Below, piece by piece: positions 1 through 6,916 of a stretch of 64,000 nucleotides of DNA. The translations under genes and the position numbers were made by a program. This DNA comes from Flavobacteriaceae bacterium UBA3611 (GTDB lineage Bacteria; Bacteroidota; Bacteroidia; Flavobacteriales; Flavobacteriaceae). Under the pieces are notes generated by a model. It saw nothing but the letters and a program-made list of their open reading frames with translations, made no database searches and had not been told where the DNA came from. Where the stretch lies: assembly GCA_002375495.1 (NCBI GenBank), contig DFLU01000012.1:500269-564268 (forward strand), in the 5' to 3' direction. Position 1 is the stretch's first letter. Each line of letters starts with the position of its first letter.

Positions 1-457
1 GGGTGCCATCCGGATTTTGAAGTTTCATGATGGCATTGGGGTCCAGATTGGTGCCGTAATCTACCATCCAAGCGTTGAAATCGTACATTCCCAATATCCC
101 TAAGACGGTCATAAGAATAAACCAACCTAGGAACCACCGATGGCTTACTTTTTTAAAAAAGCTTAAAAGACCGATAATAACACCAAGTGCTGCCATACTG
201 CCTATTACAATTGGGAAAACACTAAATTCCCACATATCACTTGATTTTGGAAGTGTTTTCATGCCAATATAATGGTTTAGCCCATCAATATTCTGTATGT
301 CAAACTCACTCTGTCCTTTTATGCCATTAATGTAAATGTTCATTCCTAAAGGTTCAGGGTATTGCGGTGCACCCAACTGTATATTCCATAAAGGATATAT
401 AAAGAGCCCCAGCAATAACAACGATCCTATAATCATTATGATACTTGCCTTTTTCAT
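1..457 (-). CDS. nos-associated integral membrane protein, 3' end cut by window edge
   Basis: The reading frame opens at ATG 457 on the minus strand and stays open to position 1, so 152 residues are visible and the C-terminus lies outside. It starts with a hydrophobic anchor (residues about 4-25) followed by a conserved-looking stretch reading IDGLNHYIGM, then two further hydrophobic segments around residues 78-98 and 107-123. It lies 96 nt downstream of nosZ on the same strand. In flavobacterial nos clusters, as I remember them, a membrane protein of this kind sits between nosZ and nosL/nosDFY, so I infer an accessory role in nitrous oxide reductase maturation or electron supply. No catalytic motif is visible. 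A terminator-like hairpin lies between it and nosZ. Confidence 0.7.
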   Translation of the reverse strand, partial: MKKASIIMIIGSLLLLGLFIYPLWNIQLGAPQYPEPLGMNIYINGIKGQSEFDIQNIDGLNHYIGMKTLPKSSDMWEFSVFPIVIGSMAALGVIIGLLSFFKKVSHRWFLGWFILMTVLGILGMYDFNAWMVDYGTNLDPNAIMKLQNPDGT

Positions 458-504
458 CTTAGCCGTTTTTATGGTGTAGTACTTTTTGAGAAAGCGTATG
501 AGTT

Positions 505-537
505 AAAAAGCAGGCAGTAAATAGCCGTACTGCCTGC
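505..537 (-). terminator. intrinsic terminator just downstream of nosZ
   Basis: A perfect 10-bp stem (510-519 with 528-537, arms GCAGGCAGTA/TACTGCCTGC) with an 8-nt loop is followed on the minus strand by five T residues (505-509). It begins 17 nt after the nosZ stop and precedes the next minus-strand gene. It should therefore reduce read-through into, or stabilise the nosZ mRNA relative to, the accessory gene. Confidence 0.75.
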
Positions 538-553
538 ATAAAACCAACCAATA

Positions 554-2515
554 TTAGTCTCCTAGAGACCAACTCAATTCTATGTTAGAATTTGCAGGTG
601 AAACTCTAACATAGCCCTGCATTTCTTGGTGCAATGCAGAGCAAAAATCTGTACAATAAAATGGCCAAACACCTACTTGCTTAGGTTCCCAAACTGATGT
701 TTTGGTTTGCCCTGGCATTATCAACAATTCTGAAGTGTTTTGTCCGATCATGGCAAAACCGTGCGGTACATCAAAATCTTGCTCGTGATTCGTAACGTGG
801 AAATACACTTTATCTCCCACTTTAATACCTTCAATATTGTCGGGCGTAAAGTGACTGCGTATGGTAGACATATAGATGTGTACATTATTTCCTTCACGAA
901 CCACTTTTGCTTCGCCTGGGTTGTTTATTGCATAGGGGTGTTTGTTTTCGTCCAGTCTATAAATCTTTTTGGCCTTTGGCGCCAATAACTCTGCTGGACA
1001 ACCTGCTGCATAGTGCGGTTCGCCGTGGGTTGGGAAATCATAGATAAGTTCCATTTTCTCGCCAGATATGTCGTAGATCTGAGCCGAATGCTCCATCTCC
1101 GGTCCTACGGGTAGATACCTATCTTTTGTAATCTTATTAAGCGCAACTGCGTAACCACCAAATGGTTTTCTAGAATTTCCACCAGGAATCATTATGTGAC
1201 CTACAGAATAATAGGTAGGCTTTCTGTCTACAACTTCCCAAGTGCCCAATTTCCATTTTACTACTTCAGAAGAAATAAAGAAGGTCGTATAAGCATTGCC
1301 TTTACCATCAAATTCTGTATGTAAAGGGCCCAAACCACCACTTTTAACCGTTCCGGCTAATACGTCTTCAAATTTAAGAATCGGAATACCATACGCTTCA
1401 CCATCAAATTTTTCGGCTTCAATAGCAGCAATCATGTTATCAAAAGAGTGTACCGTAAGGTCTGCTGAAAGCTTACCATTACCAATAATGTATTCTCCAG
1501 AAGGATCTACATCGCAACCGTGTGGAGATTTCGGCGTTGGTAAAAAATATACGGCCCCTGGCACTTTTAACGGATCTACGGTAAGCACTTCTTTTTTCAT
1601 AGTGGTAGTTGCCATGTGCGTACTTTCATCATAGATATTATGTGCATAATTTGCAGGCATTTTAGTACCACCTCCATTGTTTACGTACTCTTCAATCTTT
1701 TTCCAGTTCACAGCTGCGATAAAATCTTTGTCGTTTTGAGATGAGTTTACTTCTTGAAGGGTATGAGCTTCTTCGGTATTATACGTAGTAAAGAAAAACC
1801 AACCGTGCGATTTTCCGCGTCCTGGGTGTGAAAGGTCATAGTTAAAGCCAGGCATCAGTAGCTGGAATTTAATATCCATATGGCCGTGCTCTGGATCTAC
1901 ACTTATAAAAGACAGCGACCCTTTGAAGTTTTCTTTATAATCACTTATGGCCATATCACGTTGAGGAATTGGTACCGAAAAACGTGTACCTGCCACTACA
2001 TACTCTGTATTTTCTGTAATGAACGACGAACTGTGGTTACCAGCACTATTAGGTACTTCTATGATTTCTTCGGTCTCAAAAGTACTTAGGCTTATTCGCG
2101 CAATTCTTGGGGTATTGTTCCCGTTTATGAAAATCCATCTTCCGTCTAATTCTCCATTAGTTTGCGAAATGTCTGGGTGGTGAGAATCATCCCAAGGTAC
2201 AAATCCGTGCGATGTGTTGAGCATTGGTTTTGTTTCTTCAGAATATCCATACCCAGAAGTTGGGAATTGTGAAAAAACGGGAATTTCCTTAAACATTCTA
2301 CCTGATGGTAAGCCATACACCGTTAGGTTTCCGCTGTACCCGCCAGACATAAATGCATAATAATCATCCTGTTCGCCAGGCGCAACATACATTTTCTCTG
2401 CTGCACTAGAGTTAAGTGCCCCGTTAGACGAATTTTTGCCGTTATTATTCCCGCAACTTGTGAGAAGCGCTAATACTCCAATAATTGATAGTATATGAAT
2501 TTTATAAGTTTTCAT
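554..2515 (-). CDS. nosZ: nitrous oxide reductase, lipoprotein/Sec type
   Basis: This enzyme catalyses the last denitrification step, N2O to N2, outside the cytoplasmic membrane. The 653-residue protein has an N-terminal beta-propeller region that would carry the CuZ cluster and a C-terminal cupredoxin domain with the CuA site. The CuA ligands are visible as H585 in VPHGF, C621 and C625 in CTDFCSALHQEM, H629 and M632, with spacing matching the well-studied Pseudomonas enzymes within one residue. The N-terminus is a Sec lipoprotein signal (LLTSC lipobox) rather than a Tat twin-arginine signal. That places it in the atypical (clade II) NosZ group usual in Bacteroidetes. It is the third gene of a minus-strand operon behind a cytochrome c and a fasciclin protein, and the shared promoter has an Fnr-type box. 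Confidence 0.96.
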   Translation of the reverse strand: MKTYKIHILSIIGVLALLTSCGNNNGKNSSNGALNSSAAEKMYVAPGEQDDYYAFMSGGYSGNLTVYGLPSGRMFKEIPVFSQFPTSGYGYSEETKPMLNTSHGFVPWDDSHHPDISQTNGELDGRWIFINGNNTPRIARISLSTFETEEIIEVPNSAGNHSSSFITENTEYVVAGTRFSVPIPQRDMAISDYKENFKGSLSFISVDPEHGHMDIKFQLLMPGFNYDLSHPGRGKSHGWFFFTTYNTEEAHTLQEVNSSQNDKDFIAAVNWKKIEEYVNNGGGTKMPANYAHNIYDESTHMATTTMKKEVLTVDPLKVPGAVYFLPTPKSPHGCDVDPSGEYIIGNGKLSADLTVHSFDNMIAAIEAEKFDGEAYGIPILKFEDVLAGTVKSGGLGPLHTEFDGKGNAYTTFFISSEVVKWKLGTWEVVDRKPTYYSVGHIMIPGGNSRKPFGGYAVALNKITKDRYLPVGPEMEHSAQIYDISGEKMELIYDFPTHGEPHYAAGCPAELLAPKAKKIYRLDENKHPYAINNPGEAKVVREGNNVHIYMSTIRSHFTPDNIEGIKVGDKVYFHVTNHEQDFDVPHGFAMIGQNTSELLIMPGQTKTSVWEPKQVGVWPFYCTDFCSALHQEMQGYVRVSPANSNIELSWSLGD

Positions 2516-2547
2516 TTTTTGTGGTTTTAATGTTATGTGGTTTTTTA

Positions 2548-3126
2548 TTAATTGGCAGTAGGTAAAATGACTTTATCTACTACGTGTACGATGCCATTTC
2601 CTGCTTTTACAGAGGCAATGATTTTTGCGCCTCCAACATACACATCATCTCCTTTTACCTCTACAGTGGCATTGGTGTCATCTGCTTGACCCAATTTTTT
2701 GAAATTTTTCAAAAAGTCCTTATCATAATTTCCAGCAGTCACATGGTGCTTCAAGATGGTCGCTAGTTTTTGCTTGTTTTCGGGTTTCAGAAGTTCTTCA
2801 ACCGTTCCTTCTGGCAATGCCTCAAAGGCTTCGTTAGTGGGAGCAAACACCATAAGGGGTCCTGCATTTACCAATGCATTTTCAAGGTCTGCCGCTTGAA
2901 CTGCTGCCACAAGCGTGGTGTGGTCTGGTGAGTTCATTGCTATTTGCAACACGTTAGGTTTTGATACATCTCCTTCAATAAAAGCTTGTCCTTGCTCTTT
3001 TGAGGATGTAGTTGATGTTGCCTCGGTATCGGAAATTGTGGTATCGCTTGTTTCATTCTTACAACTATAAAGTGTAAGGGTAAAGGCAAATAATCCTATC
3101 AAAAATTTTAAATTGCTTGGTTTCAT
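2548..3126 (-). CDS. fasciclin-domain lipoprotein of the nos operon
   Basis: This is a 192-residue protein with a lipoprotein signal (LYSC lipobox near residue 22), a Ser/Thr-rich linker, and one fasciclin (FAS1/beta-Ig-H3) domain over about residues 55-190. Typical FAS1 landmarks are the VFAPTNEAFEALP segment and the GNGIVHVVDKVILPT end. FAS1 domains mediate adhesion or protein-protein contact. It lies between cytochrome c (8-nt gap) and nosZ (32-nt gap) in one operon, so I infer a periplasmic or surface partner that organises the cytochrome-NosZ electron-transfer pair, not a general adhesin. No metal-binding motif is seen. Confidence 0.88.
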   Translation of the reverse strand: MKPSNLKFLIGLFAFTLTLYSCKNETSDTTISDTEATSTTSSKEQGQAFIEGDVSKPNVLQIAMNSPDHTTLVAAVQAADLENALVNAGPLMVFAPTNEAFEALPEGTVEELLKPENKQKLATILKHHVTAGNYDKDFLKNFKKLGQADDTNATVEVKGDDVYVGGAKIIASVKAGNGIVHVVDKVILPTAN

Positions 3127-3133
3127 GATTTAT

Positions 3134-3640
3134 TTATTTTAAGGTTCTGAAATATTCTAAAATGTCTCGAGCTTGCGCTTCGGTCATATTCTGATTGGCC
3201 ATGGCAGCACCGTTAAATTCAATTAGTAGATCTTTTGCACATCTATCTTCAGCTACCATCAGTTGTGGGTCTAGAATCATATTCATAATCCATTCTGGAC
3301 TTCTTCTTTCCATAATGCCTGAGGGTGACGGCCCAATAAATCGTTTCCCTATTTTATGACAAGCCGTACAATTGGTTTTAAATATAGCTGCACCTCTTTC
3401 TACCATTGCATCGTCTATAGTAGCAGGTAATTCTAAATTTTTGATTTTCCCCACCCCTTTGTTGTCTAGCGTAATTCTTTGAGAAGCGGGTATTTCATCG
3501 GATACGGGTTCGTCTTCTTTTTGTTCTACTTTTGGTTTTTGACCAATTTTAAGACCTTCCTCTTTTTTTTCTTCTTTCCCTCCACAGCTTATGAGGATAC
3601 CAACTGTGAAAAGGAATGCGAATTTGACTAATGTTCTCAT
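3134..3640 (-). CDS. monohaem cytochrome c lipoprotein, likely NosZ electron donor
   Basis: This 168-residue lipoprotein (lipobox ILISC, Cys19) has a Lys/Glu-rich linker and one class I cytochrome c domain. The haem motif is C91-T-A-C94-H95. A probable axial methionine lies in the NQNMTEAQARDI segment, M153, near the C-terminal helix that ends EYFRTLK. It is the first gene of the operon with the fasciclin protein and nosZ. The position and membrane anchoring suggest it carries electrons to the CuA centre of NosZ, which is inference. The upstream region holds a TAATTTTG -7 element and an Fnr-type palindrome. Confidence 0.9.
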   Translation of the reverse strand: MRTLVKFAFLFTVGILISCGGKEEKKEEGLKIGQKPKVEQKEDEPVSDEIPASQRITLDNKGVGKIKNLELPATIDDAMVERGAAIFKTNCTACHKIGKRFIGPSPSGIMERRSPEWIMNMILDPQLMVAEDRCAKDLLIEFNGAAMANQNMTEAQARDILEYFRTLK

Positions 3641-3715
3641 TGTTTTTGGTTTAATTGTTTGATTCAGTTGACATTATTTTTAGTAATGGTCAGAAGGACT
3701 TTCCTTTTGACATTA

Positions 3716-3723
3716 CAAAATTA
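3716..3723 (-). promoter_or_regulatory. -7 promoter element of the cytochrome c-fasciclin-nosZ operon
   Basis: On the minus strand the octamer reads TAATTTTG, a full match to the Bacteroidetes TAnnTTTG -7 consensus. Its centre (3719.5) is 33 bp from the centre of the palindrome at 3746-3759. This would place the regulator near -41.5, the class II activator position. The predicted leader is about 70 nt. Confidence 0.7.
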
Positions 3724-3745
3724 GATGGGTTCAGAATTTTAAAAG

Positions 3746-3759
3746 ATGACTTTTGTCAT
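3746..3759. promoter_or_regulatory. Fnr-type palindrome between nos operon and Rrf2 gene
   Basis: ATGACTTTTGTCAT is a perfect inverted repeat (ATGAC-N4-GTCAT). The half-site TGAC with a 4-bp spacer has the geometry of FNR sites (TTGAT-N4-ATCAA). It sits 33 bp from the minus-strand -7 element and 34 bp from the plus-strand one, so one site could activate both directions. Confidence 0.75.
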
Positions 3760-3782
3760 ATTTCGGACAATTTTATCTTTTT

Positions 3783-3790
3783 TATCTTTG
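3783..3790 (+). promoter_or_regulatory. -7 promoter element of the Rrf2-RIC operon
   Basis: TATCTTTG matches TAnnTTTG. Transcription is predicted to begin around 3794, only about 15 nt before ATG 3809. This rules out the upstream in-frame ATG at 3746, which is inside the regulator palindrome. Confidence 0.7.
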
Positions 3791-3808
3791 TGGAATAAAA
3801 TTCATCCT

Positions 3809-4243
3809 ATGTTTTCAAAAGCCTGTGAATATGGTATCCGTTCTTTGATTTTTATTGCAATGAAATCGAACGAGGGGAAACGGGTCAATATCTCTGCCAT
3901 TTCAAAACAGATTGATGGGCCCGAAGCCTTTACTGCGAAAGTGTTACAACAACTTGTAAGAGGCGGTGTGATAAAATCAATAAAAGGACCTCATGGTGGT
4001 TTTGAAATTACATCAGAAAGTATGGAGACGACTACACTTGCAGATATAGTAGCGATTATCGATGGGCCTAAAATTTATAGCGGCTGTGGGTTGGGGCTCA
4101 ATGACTGTAACGAAGAAAAACCCTGCCCATTACATTTTCAATTTGCAGAAGTAAGAAACGGACTTAAAACAATGTTGGAAAATACGACGCTCCAAACCCT
4201 AGCTTTTGACCTTGAAGCCGGGACATCATTCTTAAAGCATTAA
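3809..4243 (+). CDS. Rrf2-family Fe-S transcriptional regulator, NsrR-like
   Basis: This is a winged-helix Rrf2 regulator of 144 residues starting at ATG 3809 (MFSKACEYGIRSL, the canonical Rrf2 opening). A longer frame from 3746 begins upstream of the promoter. The C-terminal half carries three cysteines, C93, C100 and C106 (C-x6-C-x5-C), close to the cluster-binding pattern of IscR and NsrR. The gene directly downstream encodes the nitrosative-damage repair protein RIC, and the divergent operon is nos. A nitric-oxide-sensing NsrR-like role is therefore the best inference, although IscR-like Fe-S homeostasis cannot be excluded. It is probably activated under low oxygen through the palindrome at 3746-3759. 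Confidence 0.9.
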   Translation: MFSKACEYGIRSLIFIAMKSNEGKRVNISAISKQIDGPEAFTAKVLQQLVRGGVIKSIKGPHGGFEITSESMETTTLADIVAIIDGPKIYSGCGLGLNDCNEEKPCPLHFQFAEVRNGLKTMLENTTLQTLAFDLEAGTSFLKH

Positions 4244-4277
4244 AAATTTAAATTATAATTCATAAAATAAGTTTAGT

Positions 4278-5021
4278 ATGGAAGCACTTAAAAAAAAAGA
4301 GATAGGACAATTTGTAGCCGAAGATTTTAGAACTGCAGCAGTTTTTTCTGAATATGGGATCGATTTCTGTTGTCGTGGTAATAGACCTCTAGACGAAGTA
4401 TGTAATAAAAATAATATTTCGTTGGAAGAGGTGTTGGAAAAATTGAGTATTTCAACCACAAAAGTAGAGAATACTCAGGCCTACAATACATGGCCATTAG
4501 ATCTACTTGCCACCTATATTGAAAAAACGCATCACAAGTATGTGGAAAGCAAAACCCCTGTTCTGAAACAATTTTTAGCTAAACTGTGCAAGGTTCACGG
4601 AGAACGCCATCCAGAACTCGTTCAAATAAATGAGTTATTCGAAGAAGTAGCTGGCGAATTGTCACAACATATGAAAAAAGAGGAATTAGTACTGTTTCCC
4701 CGTATCAAAAAAATGGTGCATAGTATGGAAGAAAATAAACCGTTAGAACCTGCACATTTTGGTACCGTACAAAATCCAATCGCTATGATGGAACACGAAC
4801 ACGATACTGCTGGAGAAATTTTCAGGAATTTAGCTAGGCTTACAAGTAATTATACACCGCCAGAAGATGCGTGTAATACCTACCGCGTGGCTTTTTCTAT
4901 GTTGGATGAATTTGAAAAAGATCTTCATGTACATATTCACCTTGAAAATAACATATTGTTCCCTAAAGCACTAAAGCTGGAACAAAAATTATTTGCTAAC
5001 GCCAACAGCTGTTCTTTATAA
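4278..5021 (+). CDS. ric: iron-sulfur cluster repair di-iron protein (RIC/ScdA/YtfE)
   Basis: This 247-residue protein has the two-domain RIC layout. The N-terminal DUF542/ScdA_N domain has the FSEYGIDFCCRG motif (C31, C32) and C42. A hemerythrin-like four-helix domain follows, with histidines in THHKY, GERHPE, SQHMKKEE, MEHEHD and HVHIHLENN that would bind the di-iron site. RIC proteins release iron to rebuild Fe-S clusters damaged by nitric oxide or peroxide. It lies 34 nt after the Rrf2 regulator in the same direction. This is the usual NO-detoxification pairing and fits the neighbouring denitrification genes. Confidence 0.93.
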   Translation: MEALKKKEIGQFVAEDFRTAAVFSEYGIDFCCRGNRPLDEVCNKNNISLEEVLEKLSISTTKVENTQAYNTWPLDLLATYIEKTHHKYVESKTPVLKQFLAKLCKVHGERHPELVQINELFEEVAGELSQHMKKEELVLFPRIKKMVHSMEENKPLEPAHFGTVQNPIAMMEHEHDTAGEIFRNLARLTSNYTPPEDACNTYRVAFSMLDEFEKDLHVHIHLENNILFPKALKLEQKLFANANSCSL

Positions 5022-5056
5022 ATGGTTTACCTATAATTTTTTGGCATCATAAAATA

Positions 5057-5090
5057 AAAGACCGTTCCATCCTTTTGGGCGGTCTTTATC
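5057..5090 (+). terminator. intrinsic terminator after ric
   Basis: The inverted repeat AAAGACCG (5057-5064) / CGGTCTTT (5080-5087) with a T-rich end separates ric from the convergent HMA gene. The A-rich left flank may also serve the opposite strand. Confidence 0.65.
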
Positions 5091-5104
5091 TTTGGTACGA
5101 TTGC

Positions 5105-5332
5105 CTATGTTTTCAGAACTATATGGCACTCATTTTTTACTGGATACCCAATTTCCTTGAGGCCCATTTTAAGTCCCATTAAGGCATTATGCGAAATACA
5201 ATCAATAGTCAGTGAATTCTTTATTAGTTCAATTTTTGGGTTGGAAATACCGTCAGTACTTCTTGCTTTATCTAGAATAGTATTCGCGCACGCTTCACAG
5301 CTTACATTCTGTAAAATCAATTCAACCTTCAT
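5105..5332 (-). CDS. small heavy-metal-associated (HMA) domain protein, CopZ-like
   Basis: This is a 75-residue single HMA fold with the metal motif SCEAC (C12, C15) in the first loop after strand 1, in the position of the GMTCxxC loop of copper chaperones. It has no signal peptide, so it is cytoplasmic. It lies among nos (copper enzyme) and cco (copper enzyme) genes and has its own Fnr-type box and TACATTTG -7 element. I infer that it delivers copper to CcoI or a related ATPase under low oxygen. Mercury or other soft metals remain possible. Confidence 0.82.
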   Translation of the reverse strand: MKVELILQNVSCEACANTILDKARSTDGISNPKIELIKNSLTIDCISHNALMGLKMGLKEIGYPVKNECHIVLKT

Positions 5333-5349
5333 AATCTTATTGTTTGTAG

Positions 5350-5357
5350 CAAATGTA
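5350..5357 (-). promoter_or_regulatory. -7 element of the HMA-protein gene
   Basis: The minus strand reads TACATTTG, matching TAnnTTTG. Its centre is 33 bp from the palindrome at 5381-5392. Confidence 0.65.
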
Positions 5358-5380
5358 AAACTGGCAACGTGTACCGTTAA

Positions 5381-5392
5381 TGACTAAAGTCA
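5381..5392. promoter_or_regulatory. Fnr-type palindrome for the HMA gene
   Basis: TGACTAAAGTCA has perfect TGAC/GTCA arms with a 4-bp spacer. It serves the minus-strand promoter at 5350-5357 by the 33-bp spacing rule. Confidence 0.7.
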
Positions 5393-5414
5393 GTTTTGCC
5401 AATATTTTCAATAC

Positions 5415-5426
5415 TGACTTTAATCA
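5415..5426. promoter_or_regulatory. Fnr-type site (one mismatch) for the usp operon
   Basis: TGACTTTAATCA has a perfect left arm and an ATCA right arm, which is a hybrid between TGAC/GTCA and classical FNR TGAT/ATCA. Its centre is 33 bp from the plus-strand -7 element TACCTTTG at 5450-5457. Confidence 0.6.
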
Positions 5427-5449
5427 TCTTTTTGCCAAAAGAGGGTCTT

Positions 5450-5457
5450 TACCTTTG
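5450..5457 (+). promoter_or_regulatory. -7 element of the usp operon
   Basis: TACCTTTG matches TAnnTTTG. The predicted start of transcription is around 5461, leaving about 21 nt of leader before ATG 5482. Confidence 0.65.
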
Positions 5458-5481
5458 TGGTAATATTTAGAACCAGATACA

Positions 5482-6315
5482 ATGAAAACAATTTTAATCC
5501 CCATAGATTTTAGTAGCACCAGTAGTAAAGCTTTGGAAATTGGAGCAAGCATAGCAAAAAGGATTTCTGCCAAGATTGTGCTTACGCATATGGCCGGAAT
5601 AGAGGAAGGTGTTTTAACAAAGAAGACTAACTTTGAGGAAGCACTATACCATAGCAAGCTTGCAGAAAAACAGTTTAGTGGTTTATTACAGCAACCTTTT
5701 TTAGAAGGGATACTTGTAGAGCCTGTTCTACAAAAAAAATTGAATTTTTCAAGTATCAATATTTTTGCAAAAGATATAGATGCATCGCTAATTGTAATGG
5801 GATCTCGCGGCAGTAGTGGCCTAAATGAAATTTTTAAAGGAAGTAATGCTGAAAAGGTTGTACGAAGTTCAGAAATTCCTTTGCTGGTAGTAAAAGAAAA
5901 TGAACTTGCTTTTGTGCCCGAAAGGTTAATTTTTGCGAGCAATTTTGATGAAGAGACCTGTGATGCCTATTCTAAAATCGTTGAGATAGCGGGACTTTTA
6001 TCTGTTCATATAGAACTGCTTTACGTTAATTTACCTGGGAAAGAATTTATGAGCACCATAGAAATGGATGAAAAACTACTTCGTTTTTTCAAAAAAGTAC
6101 GCCATTCAGATCCAGTAAAAGCCATTAAAACAGTAAAACGTGTTGCAGATTACAGTGTAGAGAAAGGTGTTTTCAATTTTGCATCACTTACAGGTGCAGA
6201 TATTATCGCCATTGCCACGCACGGTCGTAAAGGTTTGTCCCATTTATTGAACGGTAGTATAGGTGAAGACATTGCAAATCACTCAACACTTCCTGTTCTT
6301 ACGGTAAAAATTTAA
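5482..6315 (+). CDS. tandem universal stress protein (UspA family)
   Basis: This 277-residue cytoplasmic protein has two Usp domains, about residues 1-145 and 146-277. Each begins with a beta-strand and ends with the nucleotide-binding loop: GSRGSSGLNEIFKGS in the first and THGRKGLSHLLNGS in the second, both close to the ATP-binding G-x2-G-x9-G-S/T pattern. Tandem Usps are typical for Bacteroidetes and are often induced by oxygen limitation. It is the first gene of an operon with a PdxH-like protein (3-nt gap) and a CoA-transferase (7-nt gap). A promoter with an Fnr-type site precedes it. Confidence 0.9.
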   Translation: MKTILIPIDFSSTSSKALEIGASIAKRISAKIVLTHMAGIEEGVLTKKTNFEEALYHSKLAEKQFSGLLQQPFLEGILVEPVLQKKLNFSSINIFAKDIDASLIVMGSRGSSGLNEIFKGSNAEKVVRSSEIPLLVVKENELAFVPERLIFASNFDEETCDAYSKIVEIAGLLSVHIELLYVNLPGKEFMSTIEMDEKLLRFFKKVRHSDPVKAIKTVKRVADYSVEKGVFNFASLTGADIIAIATHGRKGLSHLLNGSIGEDIANHSTLPVLTVKI

Positions 6316-6318
6316 AAA

Positions 6319-6909
6319 ATGATAAATCATAACCCGTTGCAAGAATTTCATAAGCTGTTCTGCAACGCTAATGACAATAGTAACGGTGCCGAAATAAATG
6401 CAATGCTCTTAACCACAATAGATGCGGATGAGTGTCCAAGTTCACGGATGGTTTTATTGAAAAAATACGATTGGGATGGATTTATATTTTTTACCAATTA
6501 CAATAGTAATAAAGGGCAGGATATTGCTATAAACAATAAAGTGCATTTGCTTTTTCGGTGGCAAGCCGTTAAAACTGAAATCCACATTCAAGGAACAGCA
6601 GAAAAAGTTTCAGAACATATTTCAGAAAACTATTTTGAAGTACGCCCCAGGGAAAGCAAACTGGGCGCACACGCCTCGCAACAGAGTAGAACAATAGCAT
6701 CAAGAAAATTACTTGATGCTGCTTTTGCGAAAGCAGACAAAGCATTTCAAAACAAAGAAGTGCCAAAACCTAAGTTTTGGGGTGGCTATTTGGTAAAGCC
6801 GTCAAAAATTAGTTTTATACACAACAGAAATGATAACGTTGAAAATAAAACCTACACACTCAATAAAAATTATGATTGGTCTTTAATGACTCATTATTTT
6901 ATAAAATAA
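6319..6909 (+). CDS. pyridoxamine 5'-phosphate oxidase-like FMN protein, divergent C-terminus
   Basis: This 196-residue protein clearly belongs to the PdxH (PNPOx) family. It shows the N-terminal FMN-binding stretch SRMVLLKKYDWDGFIFFTN, the NSNKGQDI and RPRESKLGAHAS-type motifs, and the WGGYLVKP segment. PdxH oxidises PNP/PMP to pyridoxal phosphate with O2. The last 30 residues differ from the usual family end. The R-x-H motif that binds the substrate phosphate and ring (Arg197/His199 in the E. coli enzyme) and the terminal RLxP signature are not recognisable. The gene sits in an oxygen-limitation operon between usp and a CoA-transferase. It may be a genuine PdxH, or an FMN protein with another redox role. 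Confidence 0.8.
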   Translation: MINHNPLQEFHKLFCNANDNSNGAEINAMLLTTIDADECPSSRMVLLKKYDWDGFIFFTNYNSNKGQDIAINNKVHLLFRWQAVKTEIHIQGTAEKVSEHISENYFEVRPRESKLGAHASQQSRTIASRKLLDAAFAKADKAFQNKEVPKPKFWGGYLVKPSKISFIHNRNDNVENKTYTLNKNYDWSLMTHYFIK

Positions 6910-6916
6910 AAAAACT

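Noticed and set aside
3746..3808. N-terminal extension of the Rrf2 regulator from ATG 3746
   Set aside because: The ATG is inside the regulatory palindrome and upstream of the -7 element; the family start is MFSKACEYGIRSL at 3809.
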